DNA from: Zeus faber | Taxonomy: Eukaryota; Chordata; Actinopteri; Zeiformes; Zeidae | Direction: 5' to 3' | NCBI GenBank assembly: GCA_960531495.1 | Contig: OY482860.1 | Span: 1,794,782 to 1,858,781 of the forward strand | DNA: 64,000 nucleotides | Shown: positions 11,736 to 31,559 of the stretch, piece after piece | How the letters are laid out: each line of letters begins with the position of its first letter | How positions within the stretch are numbered: position 1 is the stretch's first letter | Translations under genes and position numbers: made by a program | Notes under the pieces: generated by a model | The model's database searches: none | The model's input: the letters and a program-made list of their open reading frames with translations, nothing else | Told to the model about the DNA's origin: nothing

Positions 11736-14700
11736 CTGTGGGGGGAGGGGTTCTAATTTACATTAGCTCATCTGATTGGAGGGGAGGTGTCCAGGATATT
11801 GGATAATTCAGATATTAATTTCTGTTATTTGTTTATTTATTTACATATAACAAAACACAATAATAAATAAATAAACCAGTACTTTAGTTATTTTTGTGTA
11901 GAACAGGTATAAACAGTTTTTTTCACACAAATAATAATATAAAATAACTTATTGAAATAAAACCTCACAGTCAGACCAGTGCTTGTGTGCCTTTGCTTTG
12001 TGAGCCTCACGCGACAGTGGGTGTGCTCCTTATCAGCCAGGGCACCTCCCATCGAGGGAAGAGCATAGGCTATCTCTTACATAGAGGGGGAAACATTTGC
12101 CGGTGGCAGGAGACGGCAACTTAAACAAACAACACAACATAAAGCTGTAAAACTTGACAAAAAAAAGAACAGCTCATCACCCAGTGAGACTTGGTTCCCT
12201 CCATTCCTACAAAAGAGTTGTTCAAAAGAATCAGATCGTTCGTGGACGACGTGTTGCGAATGGAAGCGAGTGTCTGAAGGGAAGTTCGTAATAAGGGTCA
12301 CAGCCATCCCAGGGGGTTATTTTCAGACTTGACACCTTGATTGATTGCACTCTTTACAAAAACATTTCTATGTAGTTTTATCTTGTTTCTATTGAATAGG
12401 CTGCAGAGCCATACACAATTGGGGGGGGGGGGGATAAATAAATAAAATAAATAAACCCCTTGCACAAAAAAAGAGAAATGCTGCGCACAGACCCCACACG
12501 ACTAATGGATAAGCCGCATTATATAGGGATAGGATTCACTAGGAAGCAGCACTTACAGCATGCCGCAACAGTACGCTGCGCCAGCACGCTGCATCAACAT
12601 GTTCAGTGGACCTCTACTGTGATATCACGTGTCCGTATTGAGCGCTAGCGGGTGTACGAGACAGTTCGATAACATACCGTGTACTGTTGCATCCCTAACA
12701 CACACTCTTACATATATATACCATGTATATGTATGTGACAAATAATCTCTTGAACTTGAACTTGAACTTGAACATTAAAACCACTGACAGGTGAAGTGAA
12801 TTACATTGATACATTCATCTTGTTTCAATGGCACCTGACAAGGGGTGTATTATGATATATTAGGCAGCAAGTGAACAGCCAGTTCTTGAAGTTGATGTGT
12901 TGGAAACAGAAAAAATCGGCAAGCTTAAGGAGCTAGGCAAGCTTCTTTGACAAGGGCCAAATTGTGATGGCTAGACGACTGGGTCAGAGCATCTCCAAAA
13001 TGGCAGGTCTTGTGGAGTGTTCCCAGTTCCTACCAAAAGTGGTCCAAGGAAGGACAACCGGTGAACCATCGGCAGGGTCATGGGTGCCCATGGGCTCATT
13101 GATGAATGTGCGGAGTGAAGCCTAGCCCGTAAGAGAAGAGAAGAATCTTTAATTGTCACGCAACACACCACACTACAACACATGCATACACACATGCTTT
13201 GGATGGTGGCCGGTGAAATGTGGCCTCTGCATTTGACCCATCCTGGCTTGTCCTTCCTCCGGGGGGCCAGCCAGGAGCAGTGGGCAGCATTCGTCGACAC
13301 GCCCGGGGACCTGGTACCAAGTGTCTTTCGCTGGTCAGACAATGTGTGCATGTTTTTGGTGGGGGTCCTTACTGATGGTAGGTGGAGAAAACCCCATGTG
13401 AGCACGGGGAGAACATGCAAACTCCACACAGAAAGGCTCCTATTTGGGAGATAACCCGCCGGAGCACGGTGCCAACAGTGCCCCAGGCGGGAATCGAACC
13501 CAGGACCTTCTTGCTGTGAGGTGCAATGCACTGCGCCACTGTGCCTGTATGGTCTAATCCCACAGAAGAGCTACTGTACCACAAATTGCTGAAAAAGGTA
13601 ATTCTGCTATGATAGAAAGGTGTCAGAACACAGTGCATCATCATCATCATCATCACTGCACCTTGCTTCGTATGGGGCTGCGTAGCTGCAGACCGGTGTT
13701 CATGCTGACCCTTGTCCACCACCGCAAGCGCCTACAATGGGCATGTCAGCATCAGAACTGGACCATGGAGCAATGGAAGAAGGTGGCGTGGTCTGATGAA
13801 CCATGTTCTCTTCTACATCATGTGAATGGCCGGGGTTAGGATCCGATCAAGCATCTATGGGATGTGCAGGAACAACAAGCGCGATCCATGGAGACCCTAC
13901 TTCGCAACTTACGGGACTTAAAGGATCTGCTGCTAAAGAGCGAGATGTAAAAAAACAGCCACTTTCAATGGCTGTGTTATATGGCTTGCGCAAAAACCCA
14001 TCTCTTCAGTTGAACAATATATCTGAAGGGAGTCGCCCTCGAGGGAGTACACAGTACTCCTACTCAGTCAGAATAAATGGTATCTATGTTTCTGTAATGG
14101 TGACAAACGTTCCTCTTCTTTCTTGTGACTTCTCTTTTTAAACACGCTTTACCTGTTTTGCGCATATATTCCTGTGGCAAATGATCACCTCATTGTGTTC
14201 ATTGAAAAACCTACCACACCTCACTGCTTTTGCATGAGTCCATTACTGTGCAAAAGCTTCTCTGGCCATAATGAACAAATGGGATATCGATAGTGACCCT
14301 CCGCTGCGTTCATACTGCGTAATCTGTCTCCCTGGAGAAGAACAGGGCCAAAGCCAGCTTACAGACAGGCACTTGCCGCGAGAGGAGAGACGATTAAGTG
14401 AGAGACTTGTGGGTTGTTAAAACAACACACAGAGGGAAGTTTGATAACAAGTAACCAAAAACAGACCAGTTCCTCGTTCAGGTCAACCTTTCAAGTTTGT
14501 CCCCGGGAACTCCTCTTTGCATCGTTGTTGCAATGAACTGTAGGGGTGTCTACCCAGAGGTTTCGGTTTAGGGAGGGAGACAGTCTTTCTGGCAGTGGGA
14601 TGCCGACATGGCATGAGATTTACCGATAGACAAACAAAAAGGCTCGCTGGCACAAACAGGAACATAAAATAACAGTAGTAATAATAAGTCTTGCTGATTC

Positions 14701-15651
14701 TCCTTAGTCGCGGTCTGATTCGCAGGCGTTTCTATGTCCGGCACCAGGCGATCCCTGCTGCAAGACAAACAACACATACGACAACTCTCCCAGCCGGGTC
14801 CGACCAATCAGTGCTAAGGAGGCTGATCAGGCAGACTGGGTACAGCTGGGCTGCAACGGGAAGAAGCCAGCACCGTCACCTGCAGACTGTGGCTTAACCA
14901 TGCCCCCTTGTCTGCCACATGAACGCTGCCATATCTGGGTCAATCCAGTAAGCCAAGGGCCAATGCGTAGGCCTTCTTTGCTTTTTGCCAACTGGAGTTT
15001 GGAAGATTTACAGAAATGCATGGGAGACAAATATTAATATTGTCACCAAGCAGGTAGGGGCATTAATTAAAAGGGTCTAAGAAATTCAGAAAGTTGCATT
15101 ACTTTACTGTAACGGAGCCTTAAAGGCAACGACATCACCCAGCTATACGTCCTTTTTTTTTCTGCCTCTTTCAGGGGGCGGTTGCTCCACGGCAGACATT
15201 TCACCTACAAGAGCATCAACGGCGACACAGCGATCACCTTTGTGTCCACAGGAGTGGAAGGAGCCTTCGCCACTGAGGAGCATCCGTATGCAGCGCACGG
15301 CCCCTGGCTTCAGGTACACACGTACACACACACACACACACACATACACACACCCATCATCCCCTTGTGCTCCTTTCATTTGACTGGCTGCTCCCTCCTC
15401 TGCAGATACTGTTGACTGAGGAGTTTGTGGAGCAGATGCTTGGAGACTTGCAGGAGCTTAACACTCGTGAAGAGGTGGGTGAGACCTTTTTTTTTTTTTC
15501 TGCCATTACGAGAAGAATCAAAAGATTTTAGTCACCCTAACTTTCTTCTTCTTTTTTATAGACTAAGATACCAAAAGAGTACACTTGGCCAGCGAAGAAG
15601 CTGAAGATCTCTGTGCTACCAGACTCTGTGTTTGATAATCCGTTACAATGA
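2562..15651 (+). CDS. sufu: Suppressor of fused homolog, 12 coding exons
   Basis: SUFU binds GLI transcription factors in cytoplasm and nucleus and restrains Hedgehog signalling. Coding exons: 2562-2710, 3236-3370, 5672-5808, 6873-7015, 8928-9013, 9214-9286, 9834-9987, 10179-10281, 11072-11206, 15175-15313, 15406-15474, 15562-15651. All introns are GT-AG and the total of 1413 bases gives 470 residues (human 484). Exons 1-6 encode the N-terminal domain, with family landmarks such as YGECRRLYPDQ, FGFELTFRLKRE and SENTFCSGDHVSWHSPLDN. Exons 7-9 carry the variable, mostly acidic or polar region, which keeps the SRKDS site where the human protein is phosphorylated (Ser342/Ser346). Exons 10-12 give the C-terminal lobe (GRLLHGRHFTYKS, EEHPYAAHGPWLQ). 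The start is the first Met, followed by a short divergent leader. Exon 8 is preceded almost directly by a long TG tract. Confidence 0.96.
4240..5060. mobile_element. hAT-like non-autonomous transposon relic in SUFU intron 2
   Basis: The stretch has the repeated TACCGGTACTC / CTTACCAATAC style blocks and poly-purine spacers of degraded teleost hAT-type elements, and contains no transposase frame. A related block (CATGACTCACGTGGGTC) occurs at about 53246-53262 in an OGA intron. Boundaries are approximate, and the class assignment rests on pattern only. Confidence 0.4.
7940..8160. repeat. Common teleost interspersed repeat in SUFU intron 4
   Basis: The sequence around 7951-7990 (CATTTAGCAGACACTTTTATCC, then the block ending CTTACAAGG) is the signature of a repeat found in very large numbers in teleost genomes. 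It continues to the GGGTCTTCAAGTGCTTCTT block near 8100-8120. It holds no coding frame. Confidence 0.65.
10075..10170 (+). repeat. (GT)48 microsatellite at the end of SUFU intron 7
   Basis: A pure 96-base GT tract occupies most of intron 7 (9988-10178). Only CTCAACAG separates it from exon 8, so the tract occupies the place of the polypyrimidine tract and reads as (UG)n in the SUFU transcript. Confidence 0.97.
11228..11565. mobile_element. Fold-back fragment of a Tc1-type transposon
   Basis: The left part (11228-11340) carries the teleost/amphibian Tc1 end with TTTATTAGGAACACCTGTAC. From 11391 the element reads forward through a piece of the transposase gene (GGTACACTTTTGGCCCGTTAA). It then turns around, and 11434-11565 reads the same gene in reverse and ends in the complement (TTGGTATTAACGGGCCC). 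The result is an inverted duplication without a working gene, in SUFU intron 9. Confidence 0.6.
11744..12700. mobile_element. hAT-like relic, copy A (SUFU intron 9)
   Basis: Several blocks are reverse complements of blocks at 54685-55325. Examples are the segment with GAGACTTGGTTCCCTCC near 12187 against GGAACCAAGTCTCGC near 55108, the GGAGGGGAGGTGTCCAGGAT block at 11777 against ATCCTGGACACCTCCCCTCC at 55276, and the terminal TGTTGCATCCCTA near 12685 against GGATGCAACGGTAC near 54689. The element has no intact transposase frame. The end sequence and layout suggest a hAT-type element. Confidence 0.5.
12770..13935 (+). pseudogene. Degenerate Tc1-like transposase relic
   Basis: The stretch follows the transposase gene of a teleost Tc1-like element. 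It reads through TTTGACAAGGGCCAAATTGTG (HTH region) at 12946, CCAAAAGTGGTCCAAGGAAGG at 13033, and on to GCATCAGAACTGGACCATGGAGC at 13750. The frame is broken by several indels, by a SINE inserted at about 13131-13555, and by an internal deletion near 13836 that joins the middle of the gene to its 3' end (CATCTATGGGATGTGC). It cannot encode an active enzyme. It lies in SUFU intron 9, sense to the gene. Confidence 0.75.
13131..13555 (-). mobile_element. tRNA-derived SINE inserted in the Tc1 relic
   Basis: Read on the - strand it starts with a tRNA-like head containing A- and B-box-like sequence (GGCGCAGTGCATTGC; GGGTTCGATTCCCGCC near 13505-13490). It continues through the common teleost SINE body (TGTGGAGTTTGCATGTTCTC) and ends in a tail like GACAATTAAAGATTCTTC. 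The surrounding Tc1 sequence resumes directly after it (TGGTCTAATCCCACAGAAGAG), so it landed after the Tc1 element. A second copy tail is seen at 49822-49875. Confidence 0.75.
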
Positions 15652-15784
15652 GACAGTGACTACATGTACAGACACACACGACATTCTGGTTGTGCCCTCA
15701 AGTCCATCTCTGCTTTGACGGGGGACACATGCCACACAAGACTATCACGGCATAGAAGCTAAGGTCACAGGTATTCACATCTGC

Positions 15785-15829
<45 letters not shown>

Positions 15830-17230
15830 CAGATAAACCAAACTGCCTGAGACCATCCTCGCCTTGACCTAAACTGACGGACACTCTGGATTGGTCCAGT
15901 TCGGACAGCTGATCTGAAGGCCGGTGCCTGGTAAAGCCTCTCCCTGCTGCATGGCATTACTGTGTTGATCTGGATCTTAAACGCTTTGGAAAGAGTTTGA
16001 CTAAACTGCAAAACCTGCCTCTCCAGATGGTTGAGCTGGTTCCATGCTGGTGGCAGGTCCACGTTGTTGGTGTTCTGCCAGTAGGCGCCTGCCAAGCACT
16101 CTGGTCCAAAACACAGTGGAGAAGACATCGCTCATGGAGTCACAACTACGAGTTATGAGCGCGAGTTGGCCAACAAAAAAAAAAAAAAGGGTCAAAGGAG
16201 AATGCAGTGTTGTATTTACATGAACGACATTGGTCTTTGAAAGGGCGGATATGTGACAGACAGTAACTAGAAACTGTTCTGTACAATTGAGGTTTTTATG
16301 TGTATACTTTTCAAATGCTGGACATTTCAGTTTATTTGTGTTTTATTTTTCTCGTACCAAAGCGGGAGCAGTTGCCACTACGCTACCACTGCTGTTCATG
16401 ACAAATCATCATGTGAGGTTGAGGTTTCAGACTAAACCTTTATTCCATGTTGTTCCTGGATTATTAAATTGGCAACATTGTTATACTTGTTTTACAGTTC
16501 TGTTATTTGTTTGAAAATTTTTTTTCAAGCGCCTCAAACCTATTTTTTCCTTATGTGCTAAGACTAATATCTCAAATGTTGGATTGGTGGTGCTCTCTTC
16601 GGCTCTTTGCATTAAATATGGCCCCAGAGTGATGTCCAGTGGCTCTTTTACGAATGTTTCAGACCACAGGTTGTCCACAGGACCGTTATCGCAGCAGTTC
16701 TTGAATAAACAGTTGCATTGCAGGTTGAGAAGTTGAACTCCACTTGCAGACTAACTCTGTCCTAGATGCAATGGCACAAATACTCTGTGTTGTAGGCCGA
16801 GCATGCTGACAGCCCAAGTTAAAAAAGAAAGTTTCAGCGCCCCGCCCCCTCCGATGGGATATGATCGAAGGGAGTTTGGGGTGAAATTCCTCTGTGCCTT
16901 GAGCTGAATGGGAATCATGTTGACTGTGTTGGACTGTTTACACTGCTGCCGCCATGAATTGAGGTTACTGTGTTCCGTTCATTTCTGATACTGTCAACGC
17001 ATTCCATCCCGACTCAGAAAGAAGTGACCGCTTTACACCATCTTACCTATCTATCTTACAAAAAATGTACCTTTCCAATATGTCTTGGTATGTTTTATTT
17101 TAGTTGTTTTTTTTTTTTCTCCCCGTACAAAACCGCTTTGGGGGGCATTCAGTATATTTGATAGTCTTATTTCACTGAACTTTCTACCGGTTTCTATGTA
17201 ATCCCAAGTGCATTAAAGAGCTATGATATT
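15652..17230 (+). other. SUFU 3' UTR with two poly(A) signals
   Basis: Non-coding sequence follows the stop codon. AATAAA at 16704-16709 and ATTAAA at 17212-17217 are candidate signals and would give short and long UTR forms. A (CA)n tract lies at 15786-15829. The small reading frames here are not credible genes. Confidence 0.65.
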
Positions 17231-17399
17231 TACACAATGGTGGAGAAAGTTGTTTTGGTGAAGCACATTTTCACTCCAGCTCTGTCACCGCAATGATTCA
17301 GTAAAACAAGAGGAATTTGTATTATCAGACAACTTGATGATTCAGATTTAAAGACCAATGGTTTTATTTGTATTCCACAGCTATGGATATGAGTGGAAC

Positions 17400-17960
17400 G
17401 TAACTGAATGCTTTTACTTAAGTACAGTTTTTAAGTAATTACTTTAATTCCATTTTAGGGAACTCTGCTTTTACTATACTACATTCCATTGCAAGTACTG
17501 GATTGCTCAATTCAAGGGGTTTCCATGCAAGTCATTCTGTAACAAGTTTAAAAAAAAAAGCTCAAATGTTAAGTTAGAGCTTACAGACACTGTAATGAGT
17601 TTAACGCATTCAGGATGGAATGTGTCCCTCCACCAAAATGAGGTCACAATGTTGAGTATATTGACTCCAATACATTTGTAAGAAAATATCTCATATTTTT
17701 TACTCTACTGCATTTCTACCAGTCACTTAAGAAATAACTATAATTTTAAATATTTTCTGTTTACTAGTTCTATTCTTTTGTCTTTTTTAGTCAGGATATG
17801 CATAAGCACTCATCTGCAGAAAAAAGGGAAATAGGCTATGTAATAGAAGATATAAGTATATGTGCTTTTAATTTTAATACTATACTAATACAAAGTACAA
17901 GTACCTTGTATATCTGAAGTACATTTAAGAGTAAGTACTTGGATACTAAAGTGGAAATGT
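17400..17960. repeat. Teleost MITE-like repeat downstream of SUFU
   Basis: The left edge (CTTTTACTTAAGTACAG near 17411) and the right edge (GTACATTTAAGAGTAAGTAC near 17920) are roughly inverted versions of each other. The AAGTACAAGTACC motif is typical of a common fish repeat. It contains no gene. Confidence 0.5.
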
Positions 17961-18279
17961 CAGTGTGGTACCTTCACTTTTAAGATAACACTTTATTAAT
18001 CCCCAGAGGGTATTATTAATACCCCAGAGGGTATTTTGTTGCTTTAAGCAACAAAAACAAAAAATATAAATTGTGTCATGGTATTTTTTAAGTATAAGCA
18101 CTTCTGGGCACCACTCGCAACAACAGCAGCACTTTGTTCCTGCACTGCTGATGCATTTACTGCATATGGTGTTGGTCCAATGGTGGGCTGTCATACAAAC
18201 CCTCCCGCTCTCAACAAGACTCCTCCCACTCTGCAGAGACCCCTCCCTCTCCCCACAAACCCCTCCCATCCACTGCAAA

Positions 18280-18630
18280 TGACCCGCCCCTTATAGGGGT
18301 GCCCCCTCCCCCTTACCGATCAGCTTTATGACGGGTCACGTTATCCGGGAGGGGACCAGTGTGAGCACGGCCAGCGGGCTCCCGAGTCGCCTTCCGCGGG
18401 GACCAGCCTTTCGATATAGTCCGGAGAATCCGAGGGCGACTGAGCCGGCAACGGCACGCCGACATCTGGGTTCGATAAGCCGGCTGTGAGTGCGCCGGAC
18501 GGTCCGCTGAATAACCAGGAAGGACCGATCGCTCCGGAAGTCTGGAGCGGAACGCGGAGATCTCTTCGTCCGTGGACTGTGCGATCCGGGTGCGTGGGAG
18601 CCAGCGGACGACATGGAGAATAAATAGTTG
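18280..18630 (+). promoter_or_regulatory. TRIM8 CpG-rich promoter and non-coding first exon
   Basis: A CpG-dense block about 650 bases upstream of the first TRIM8 coding exon contains GC boxes (CCGCCCC near 18283). A candidate splice donor (GTAACG at 18631) matches the strong acceptor before 19246, where a long T-run ends in TTTAG. I infer a non-coding exon 1 spliced to an exon that starts at 19246, 35 bases before the TRIM8 ATG. A four-codon upstream frame (ATG at 18613, stop TAG) lies just before the donor. The reading frames on the other strand here are by-products of the GC content. Confidence 0.6.
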
Positions 18631-18738
18631 GTAACGTTGCCTTTTATTTATCAAAACAAAGCTCAAGTGGTTCATTCAGAAACTTGAATGTATTTTCGCC
18701 GATGGTCGACCGTGTAATCTCCGTATATTTTACGTTGT

Positions 18739-18740
<2 letters not shown>

Positions 18741-18791
<51 letters not shown>
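18741..18791. repeat. (ATT)17 microsatellite
   Basis: A pure trinucleotide tract lies in the inferred 5' intron of TRIM8. It is of no known function. Confidence 0.95.
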
Positions 18792-19280
18792 CCATTGTGA
18801 TCCCGGAGCAAGTTGCCATTGGTTTAAAATGGTGGTGTGTTTAGTTAATTGCTTCTTGTGCATATTCATGTACTACTGAGCATGTATGGGTACGTACATT
18901 TGGTATAACCATGTACAGGAACGTTTTTCTGTGTATTTATTTGAGTCTATTTTGTGACGTGTGTTGTTGAGGCCCATGTTGGTCGAAATGCACTTAAAAT
19001 AGATCTGACTTTATGGCAGTACTGCCTGCCTCTGTTTGATTGTATGGGAATTACATTTTCAGCAGGGTATTGATCACCTGTGATCTATAGGGCCCAAAGC
19101 ATCCCGAGCCAACACAAGTGAGGCAGAATGTTTGTTTTTAGTATTCATTCTTTATTTTATATTATTACTGCAGATATAAGTTTAATGATTTTTTTAGATA
19201 ATCATTTACTTTCTATTGCCTATTTTTTTTGTTATTGTTTTTTAGACACTGGACATCATATTGGATTTGAACCAAGTACC

Positions 19281-27799
<8,519 letters not shown>

Positions 27800-28650
27800 C
27801 AGATCACGAGTCACGAGATCTGGTAGTCGTTTAACTTCCTGTCGTTTAGATTTTTATTTAGATCCTTTTTGTTATTGGCTGACAGGGTGAGACTTTGTCC
27901 ACTTTGTTCCAAACCCTGGCTTGCTGTATCAGACGCGCTGTCTCATATGAAGTCGGACTCTCCTCGAGGCTATACTTTTGGGGAATACCGCTGAATTTAC
28001 TTTGGTTACACTCATTATTTCCATGTTTTAACAATAAGGGTCCGGCTGTGTGTGGCTGCCCTAAATATAAATCTGATGATATAATTGTTCCCCTATGAGC
28101 TCTCAGGGACTAGGTGGTCCGAGCTCTCATGGTGGTCTGACGAAACAGGACACTTGTCAGGCAAATAATGTAGGGGGCCCGGGGACAGAAGCTCCACGAC
28201 AATAACAAGAGTGATCCCAACATGACTTTTTCTATTTTCCTCTTTTTTCTGTTGTTTTTGTTGTTGATTTGATTTGAATGGTAGTGTTTTAAAGTGAACA
28301 TGTAGTCTTAAATACATTTGAGCAGGTACATCTTAAAGGGGGAATTATTATTATTTTTTTTCAATCAAACACACGTGGGAGCGAGACTTGAGTGCCTGAA
28401 GACTGGTCGGCTCAGTGCTTTTTGGAAGTCTCTGGCCCTTGAATTCCTGTTAGTCGCTGAACACGTGCAGGGAGGCTCTCGGGGCACTCCAAACGTCCAT
28501 GTGATGCGACAGAAAATACACATCGGACCACAAAATGCGCATCAGGTTTTCTCTTTGACCTTCGGACTTTTGACCTTTTGTACAAGATTACAACTAGACC
28601 AAAAAAAAATAAAAGGACGGTGAAAATATAAAAAAAAATAATAAACAAAT
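27800..28650 (+). other. TRIM8 3' UTR
   Basis: Non-coding sequence follows the TRIM8 stop. AATAAA at 28608-28613 and the AATAATAAAC block near 28639 are the best poly(A) signals. The UTR may be longer, because T-rich sequence continues to about 28830. Confidence 0.55.
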
Positions 28651-31559
28651 CTATAATTATATTACAACTGTTGTATTTGGAAGTGTTATTTAAACATCTG
28701 AGTGGAAGACAAAATGTCAGACATTTTTCTTGTTTAAGCCTGATGTCTGTACTCAGAGCAGGAGTTTTGTTTGTTAAAGGGGAGTGGGTTTTTTTATTTT
28801 TATTTTTTTTTTGTTGGTTTTTACAGTGTGGGCGCACCGGTTCACGTTAAATACCTCTAAACTTCCTGTTCAGGAAAGTTGCACCCTGCCCGATATTAAG
28901 CCCACAATGTATTCACAGGCTCATATTTACTGTCTCGTAAAAAGCAGAAAGATGATGTGAGAGAACCATTTGGAAGACGGAGGGAGGGTGGCTGGACGAC
29001 TGCAGAGACCCGGCACGATGGATCCCTTTTGCGGCAGATTTCGGACGCTTAACATTCTGCGTCTCATCCCTCTTTGTCTCTCCGTCGGAGCTGCTTGGTA
29101 AGTTAGGTCACAGCGCAAGAATAACTGATGAGCGGCACCTCCCTCCTTACCCTCCCCCTTTCCCGCTCTCCCTCTCCTGGGGTACCATTTGCTGGGTCCA
29201 ACACAGAGGAGGAGGAAGGGGACGCTGGATGATATAAGCATTGTTTTAATGAGGGCTGGGATGGCGTAGTCATCTACTTATCTGTCACTCAGGCTCCTTT
29301 CATCCCTCCCTTCCCCCAGCCAGCCGAGATGGAGAGGGGGACAGAGTGGAGGGTCGAGAGGAGGAGGGGATGAGAAATGGGGCGACTGGCTGGCTGGCGT
29401 GCTGGTTGGGGAGAGAGAACATTGCAGACATACTATACGATGATTGCAGGTGTAAGCACATCACATCAGTTATGGACTTTGAAATCCGCTACCAGCCCTG
29501 CTGCTCCATTTGGCTTTTATTAAGAGTCTGATTCACACTGAAGAGATTGATCAAATGCCGCCTCCTCCCTTTAGTTGGGAACAACTGACATTAATGTGGA
29601 GAATAACTACGGTTTGGTTGTAGTTTGAGTGGTGTGGCATCATTCCGCCAATTTGTGTGTGCGCGCGCGCTCTTCTACTCTGTGAATAAACAATATAAAA
29701 ATAAGAGACCCCATAAGGTTAAACTACTCCACCTTTATAATAACCCTGACCAATATTTCAAAAAAGGGAGCAGGGCATCGAGGCACATAACACAATAATT
29801 AATTCAAACCTTCATTTCTTATTTATTTTTACTTAATTCATTACTATTTTTTGTGTTTAATTCTCTTTGTGCGTCCCAGTATATCTTTAATGCTAATGAT
29901 CTCCCTGCCGCACTACAGGAACGATAAAGGTTTTAAACAGTTTGCATCCTGTGCTCCATCTAATGACACAGTGCAAGTCACATCCTGTTGTGTGTGTGTG
30001 CGCGCTCAGTTGTCAATGAACAATCACCCGATTAGGGTGTGTGTGTGTATGTGAAGGTAGGGGTTATGCATAGGAAAAACCATGATCCACTTGACAGGTG
30101 CTCAGTTTCGGCAGGTGTGTTCTCGCAGTTTATGATTGTGACGCCCCTGCCTGCTGTTACAGTACATTGTTGTGTTTGTGTGTGTGTGTAGGTGTCGGCT
30201 GTTGTGCTGCAGTTATTGTTTGTGGGTTGTAACTACAGTACACAGAGTTCTTACCGGGTCCTTGAGGTGCTCGAAGTGCTTGAATTTCATCCTCAGAAAT
30301 GTTAGTACTGGAATACCTTGAAAATAGCACCCTTTTGTGCTGAAGTTCTTCAAAAGTCCAAACCAAGTGAACACATACGATATTACCCCTGGTTTTGTTA
30401 TTTAAATTAACATAATCAAACATTTCCAGAGTCGCTTTAACAACATAGATTATGCCTGGGAAAAGTAGACACTTATAATAGCAGGTGATAGTCGCTGGAA
30501 AGTGGTTATATCTGTTTTGCATGAATGAATGAACAAAAAAAGTGCTTAAAAAGTGATTGTTGTAATCACACACCCAGAACACGGATGTCGTGCAGACGGC
30601 CTGTTCGACTCTGCCCCAGTAGCTGGAGGGCAACAAATCCCGCTGCGGCTTGGTGCCACTCCGAGAACGAGACAGCTCAAACTGACTGCTCGGTCGTCTC
30701 TAGGAACAAGACTTGGACCAAAAAATCGGGACTTGGATCGGACCATAAGGAGTAAATGGTTGAATTTTGAGAAAATCTTGCCCGACTCCCAACACGCAGA
30801 CTGTGCATGTATTCACACTCACACCCGAGTTACCCATCATGAGTCAAACCAAATCCAAATCCTTGCCGCTTTTGATCAGATACCGCCTTTGAATATTGTG
30901 CCAAATATAAAAAAATCCAAGATGACTGAATACGCTCATGCACACGCACGCACACACGCTGTCCTTGATGTTGTTTACTGTCACTGCTAAGACCTGGCAC
31001 AGGAGGAAAGGTTTATTTCATTTGATTTACAGATGAACAAAAAAACAACTGGAGAGCAATAACTAATACAATCGTTTCGACTGAATGAAGGAGTGTGCGT
31101 GTGAATGTGTTTTCTGGCATGACTTGTGCTTTAAAGAGGTACAAAAGTACATGGTGCTGCGTTTCCAAGTCCTTATCGGGAGAATAGGCCCGTCAGCCCT
31201 AATTGAGGAGACAAAGTGGCATGCTTAAGCTGTTGCCATAGCAACTTCAGGGCAACATAGGTTCCGCTCTGAAGGAAGAAAAAACAACTTTGAAAGCGGG
31301 TGTATATGTGTCTCTCTCTCTGACACACACACACACACACACACACAAATAGGTGCGTTAACATTCACTAAAACGACGAGTAGGAAATCAGCAGCGAATA
31401 CAACAGCGAACAGATACGTTCAGTTTACAATCACAATGAACGTGTCAAGAAATGTAAGACTAAATTAATAAAAAATAAATGATAACTAGTCATTTCATAC
31501 AGGACACGTGTCTCCATGAGACAACACTAGTCCAGGGAGCAGAGGAGACAGTAAACAGA
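28651..31559. other. Intergenic sequence, no gene recognised
   Basis: I find no exon with coding character here. The region holds a purine-rich stretch at 29320-29375, GT/GC-rich dinucleotide patches near 29655 and 29987, and a short (CA)n near 31323-31346. A TTTATT at 31011-31016 (AATAAA on the - strand) could be the poly(A) signal of a - strand transcript starting in the island to the right. Confidence 0.5.

Noticed and set aside
13485-13555. tRNA-like sequence with A- and B-box-like parts
   Set aside because: It is the head of a SINE, continued by a SINE body and tail, and cannot form a proper anticodon arm as a functional tRNA.
13609-13839. 76-codon frame in SUFU intron 9
   Set aside because: It is a surviving fragment of a Tc1 transposase (WACQHQNWTMEQWKKVAWSD) and not a host exon.
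18313-18675. Antisense frames of 90-120 codons upstream of TRIM8
   Set aside because: The block is a CpG-rich promoter/5' UTR, and the Arg/Pro/Ser-rich frames follow from its composition.
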